Shown here in pieces: positions 16,262-17,369 of a DNA stretch of 17,369 bases. This stretch comes from Mycoplasmatota bacterium. Lineage in GTDB: Bacteria > Bacillota_I > Bacilli_A > RF39 > UBA660. Under the pieces are notes generated by a model that searched no databases, had not been told where the DNA came from, and saw only the letters and a program-made list of their open reading frames with translations. The translations under genes were made by a program, and so were the position numbers. The DNA lies in NCBI GenBank assembly GCA_012510745.1, contig JAAZHK010000071.1:1-17369 (forward strand). Direction: 5' to 3'. Position 1 is the first letter of the stretch; the number at the start of each line of letters is the position of its first letter.

Positions 16262-16284
16262 ATATGATACTACATTTATCATAT
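16262..16284 (-). repeat. Second inverted repeat in the rplL 3' UTR
   Basis: ATATGATA (16262-16269) and TATCATAT (16277-16284) form a perfect 8-bp stem with a 7-nt loop, 15 nt after the rplL stop and ahead of the terminator. The same stretch can be read as a weak promoter, TTGCAA-17 nt-TATCAT. Its role is unknown: an RNA processing or stabilising hairpin are possibilities. Confidence 0.3.
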
Positions 16285-16298
16285 TTTTGCAATCTTTT

Positions 16299-16670
16299 TT
16301 ATTTTAATTCAACTGTAGCGCCTGCTTCTTCAAGTTTCGCTTTTATTTCATTAGCTTCTTCAGCTGGAACATTTTCTTTAACAGCCCCACCTTGATCAGC
16401 AATATCTTTAGATTCTTTTAATCCTAAACCAGTGATATCACGAATTACTTTAATTACATTTATTTTTGTGCTACCAGCATTTACTAATGTAACTGTTAAG
16501 TTAGATTGTCCTTCTTCTGTTTCAGTAGTAGCGGCAGCTGGTCCAGCTACAGCTACAACGCTTGGATCTACCCCAAACTCTTCCTTCATTCCATCAACTA
16601 ATTCTTTTATTTCTAAAAGAGTCATTTCTTTTAATGAATTAATAAAATCTTCTTTCTTTATTTTTGCCAT
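16299..16670 (-). CDS. rplL: 50S ribosomal protein L7/L12
   Basis: The 123-residue protein is of normal length. It has an N-terminal dimerisation helix pair that binds L10 (about 1-35, with MTLLEIKELVDGMKEEFGV), an Ala/Glu/Thr-rich hinge (about 43-56), and the globular C-terminal domain that contacts translation factors (KINVIKVIRDITGLGLKESKD then VKENV and KLEEAGATVELK). It forms the multicopy ribosomal stalk. GGAGGA precedes the ATG at optimal spacing, and the gene follows rplJ after 11 nt. Being needed in several copies per ribosome, it is followed by a strong terminator that lowers expression of downstream genes. Confidence 0.98.
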   Translation of the reverse strand: MAKIKKEDFINSLKEMTLLEIKELVDGMKEEFGVDPSVVAVAGPAAATTETEEGQSNLTVTLVNAGSTKINVIKVIRDITGLGLKESKDIADQGGAVKENVPAEEANEIKAKLEEAGATVELK

Positions 16671-16681
16671 AATAATCCTCC

Positions 16682-17176
16682 TTATTTATTTTCCCTTTCT
16701 TCAGCATAAAGATTTAAACATATCGATAAATCCTTTACTATTTGAATCATTCCAGCAGCAAGCATGGTTAATAACCCTTCTCTAGACGGTAATGCCGCCA
16801 ATTGAAATAATGATTCTTTATCGGTAATATTGCCATCTATTATACCGACTTTTAATTCCAACACAGGATGTTTTTTTGCAAAATTAGCTAAAACTTTAAC
16901 AGCTGCTATTTGATCATTACTATAAGCTATAGCACTAGGCCCAACTAAATGTTCATTAATATCGATTTTCAAATCATTCATTGCTCTAATCATAAAAGTA
17001 TTTTTATATACCTTGTAATTAGCATTATTGTCTTTTAAATCTTTTCTTAATTCTTTAGCTAGCTCATCAGTTAATCCTCGATAATTAAAAAGCACGATAT
17101 TAGGCGTTTCATTAATTTGATTTATGATTTCGTCTATTACTTTTTGCTTAGCTGCCAAGATTTTTTCACTTGCCAT
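16682..17176 (-). CDS. rplJ: 50S ribosomal protein L10
   Basis: The 164-residue protein shows L10 blocks: FNYRGLTDELAKELRKDL (rRNA-binding domain), YKVYKNT, GPSAIAY, KVGIIDG and LPSREGLLTMLAAGM, then the C-terminal helix that carries L7/L12 dimers. L10 anchors the stalk on the 50S subunit. The frame stays open to 17212, but the ATG at 17176 is used, with GGAGGA 8 nt upstream and the conserved start MASEKILAAKQ. It is preceded by a leader RNA of the L10 type with an intrinsic terminator, implying feedback control by the L10-L7/L12 complex, as known for B. subtilis rplJL. Confidence 0.97.
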   Translation of the reverse strand: MASEKILAAKQKVIDEIINQINETPNIVLFNYRGLTDELAKELRKDLKDNNANYKVYKNTFMIRAMNDLKIDINEHLVGPSAIAYSNDQIAAVKVLANFAKKHPVLELKVGIIDGNITDKESLFQLAALPSREGLLTMLAAGMIQIVKDLSICLNLYAEERENK

Positions 17177-17210
17177 AATAATCCTCCTTTTTTTTATTTG
17201 AAAATCCCAC

Positions 17211-17236
17211 AAAAAATCCTTGTATAGACAAGGATT
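17211..17236 (-). terminator. Intrinsic terminator at the end of the L10 leader (attenuator)
   Basis: A perfect 9-bp stem AATCCTTGT/ACAAGGATT (17215-17223 with 17228-17236) has a 4-nt loop and is followed on the minus strand by six T in a row (two from the stem). It lies between the promoter and the rplJ start, so it must be bypassed for expression. An adjacent small hairpin ACTTAA/TTAAGT (17237-17252) abuts it and may be part of an alternative fold. Confidence 0.8.
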
Positions 17237-17309
17237 ACTTAAATGTTTAAGTTCAAGTTTCCTCGGTAGGGTTTATTTTTATACCTACTGTCTATGGCAC
17301 TTACAAATT
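17211..17309 (-). ncRNA. Ribosomal protein L10 leader (autoregulatory mRNA leader)
   Basis: Between the promoter and rplJ the transcript reads GUAAGUGCCAUAGACAGUAGG ... CCUACCGAGG, resembling the L10-leader consensus of Bacillota. Arms GUAGG (17284-17288 on the minus strand) and CCUAC (17266-17270) close an AU-rich loop, followed by the AACUUGA stretch and the terminator. In B. subtilis the L10-L7/L12 complex binds this leader and promotes termination; the same is inferred here. Confidence 0.75.
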
Positions 17310-17315
17310 AAATAA

Positions 17316-17344
17316 ATTATAATACATTTTTTTTTATTTGTCAA
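17316..17344 (-). promoter_or_regulatory. rplJL promoter, consensus SigA type
   Basis: TTGACA (17339-17344), a 17-nt spacer and TATAAT (17316-17321): both hexamers are perfect. The spacer holds a run of nine A. Transcription should start near 17309, giving a leader of about 130 nt before rplJ. The remaining bases to the window end show nothing further. Confidence 0.9.
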
Positions 17345-17369
17345 AAGAATTTAAATTAAGTTTAATTCC

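Noticed and set aside
1..17369. Insertion sequences, phage genes, CRISPR arrays, toxin-antitoxin or defence genes
   Set aside because: No transposase, integrase, spaced direct repeats or defence-type domains were seen; all long frames are assigned to core genes or to antisense shadows.

Overview
This is an AT-rich stretch of core chromosome from a low-GC Gram-positive bacterium (Bacillota). The gene order rplJ-rplL-(rsmC-like)-rpoB-rpoC and the secG-rnr-smpB-ssrA block are classical for that phylum. UGA is used as a stop codon (ends of the ferritin-like gene and of rnr) and tryptophan is UGG, so the code is standard, not the Mycoplasma code. A FemX-type peptidoglycan cross-bridge enzyme implies a cell wall. 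The very low GC, the compact proteins and a Mollicutes-like Asn at the rifampicin position of RpoB suggest a lineage near the Mollicutes/Erysipelotrichia, such as the uncultured gut RF39-type Bacilli. That placement is inference.

Layout, in transcription order on the minus strand (right to left): a consensus promoter and an L10-type leader RNA with an intrinsic terminator (17344-17177), then rplJ and rplL (17176-16299). A strong hairpin terminator (16252-16204) is followed by a TTG-started RsmC/YbxB-like methyltransferase (16191-15607). A second promoter sits directly at that gene's stop codon, followed by rpoB and rpoC (15510-8288), which overlap by one base. A bidirectional terminator separates rpoC from the only plus-strand gene, a FemABX-family aminoacyltransferase (6996-8240). 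Its promoter overlaps that of the divergent eno (6905-5679). Then come secG (own promoter), rnr, a CapA-like metallophosphatase gene, smpB, and the tmRNA gene ssrA with its own strong promoter (5625-1281). Last are a ferritin-like diiron protein (1080-574), a terminator, and a metallophosphoesterase that runs off the left edge (518-1).

Functionally the window holds transcription (RNA polymerase beta and beta'), the ribosomal stalk (L10, L7/L12), trans-translation and RNA decay (SmpB, tmRNA, RNase R), protein export (SecG), glycolysis (enolase) and envelope enzymes (FemX-like, CapA-like). I see no mobile elements, CRISPR arrays, tRNA or rRNA genes, and no clearly new multi-gene system.

The most interesting details are: (1) a tmRNA tag frame that disagrees by one base with the canonical GCA resume codon; (2) a natural Asn at the E. 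coli His526 position of RpoB, predicting intrinsic rifampicin insusceptibility; (3) a perfect 9+9 dyad just upstream of the ferritin-like gene; (4) a CapA-like gene tightly packed between rnr and smpB.
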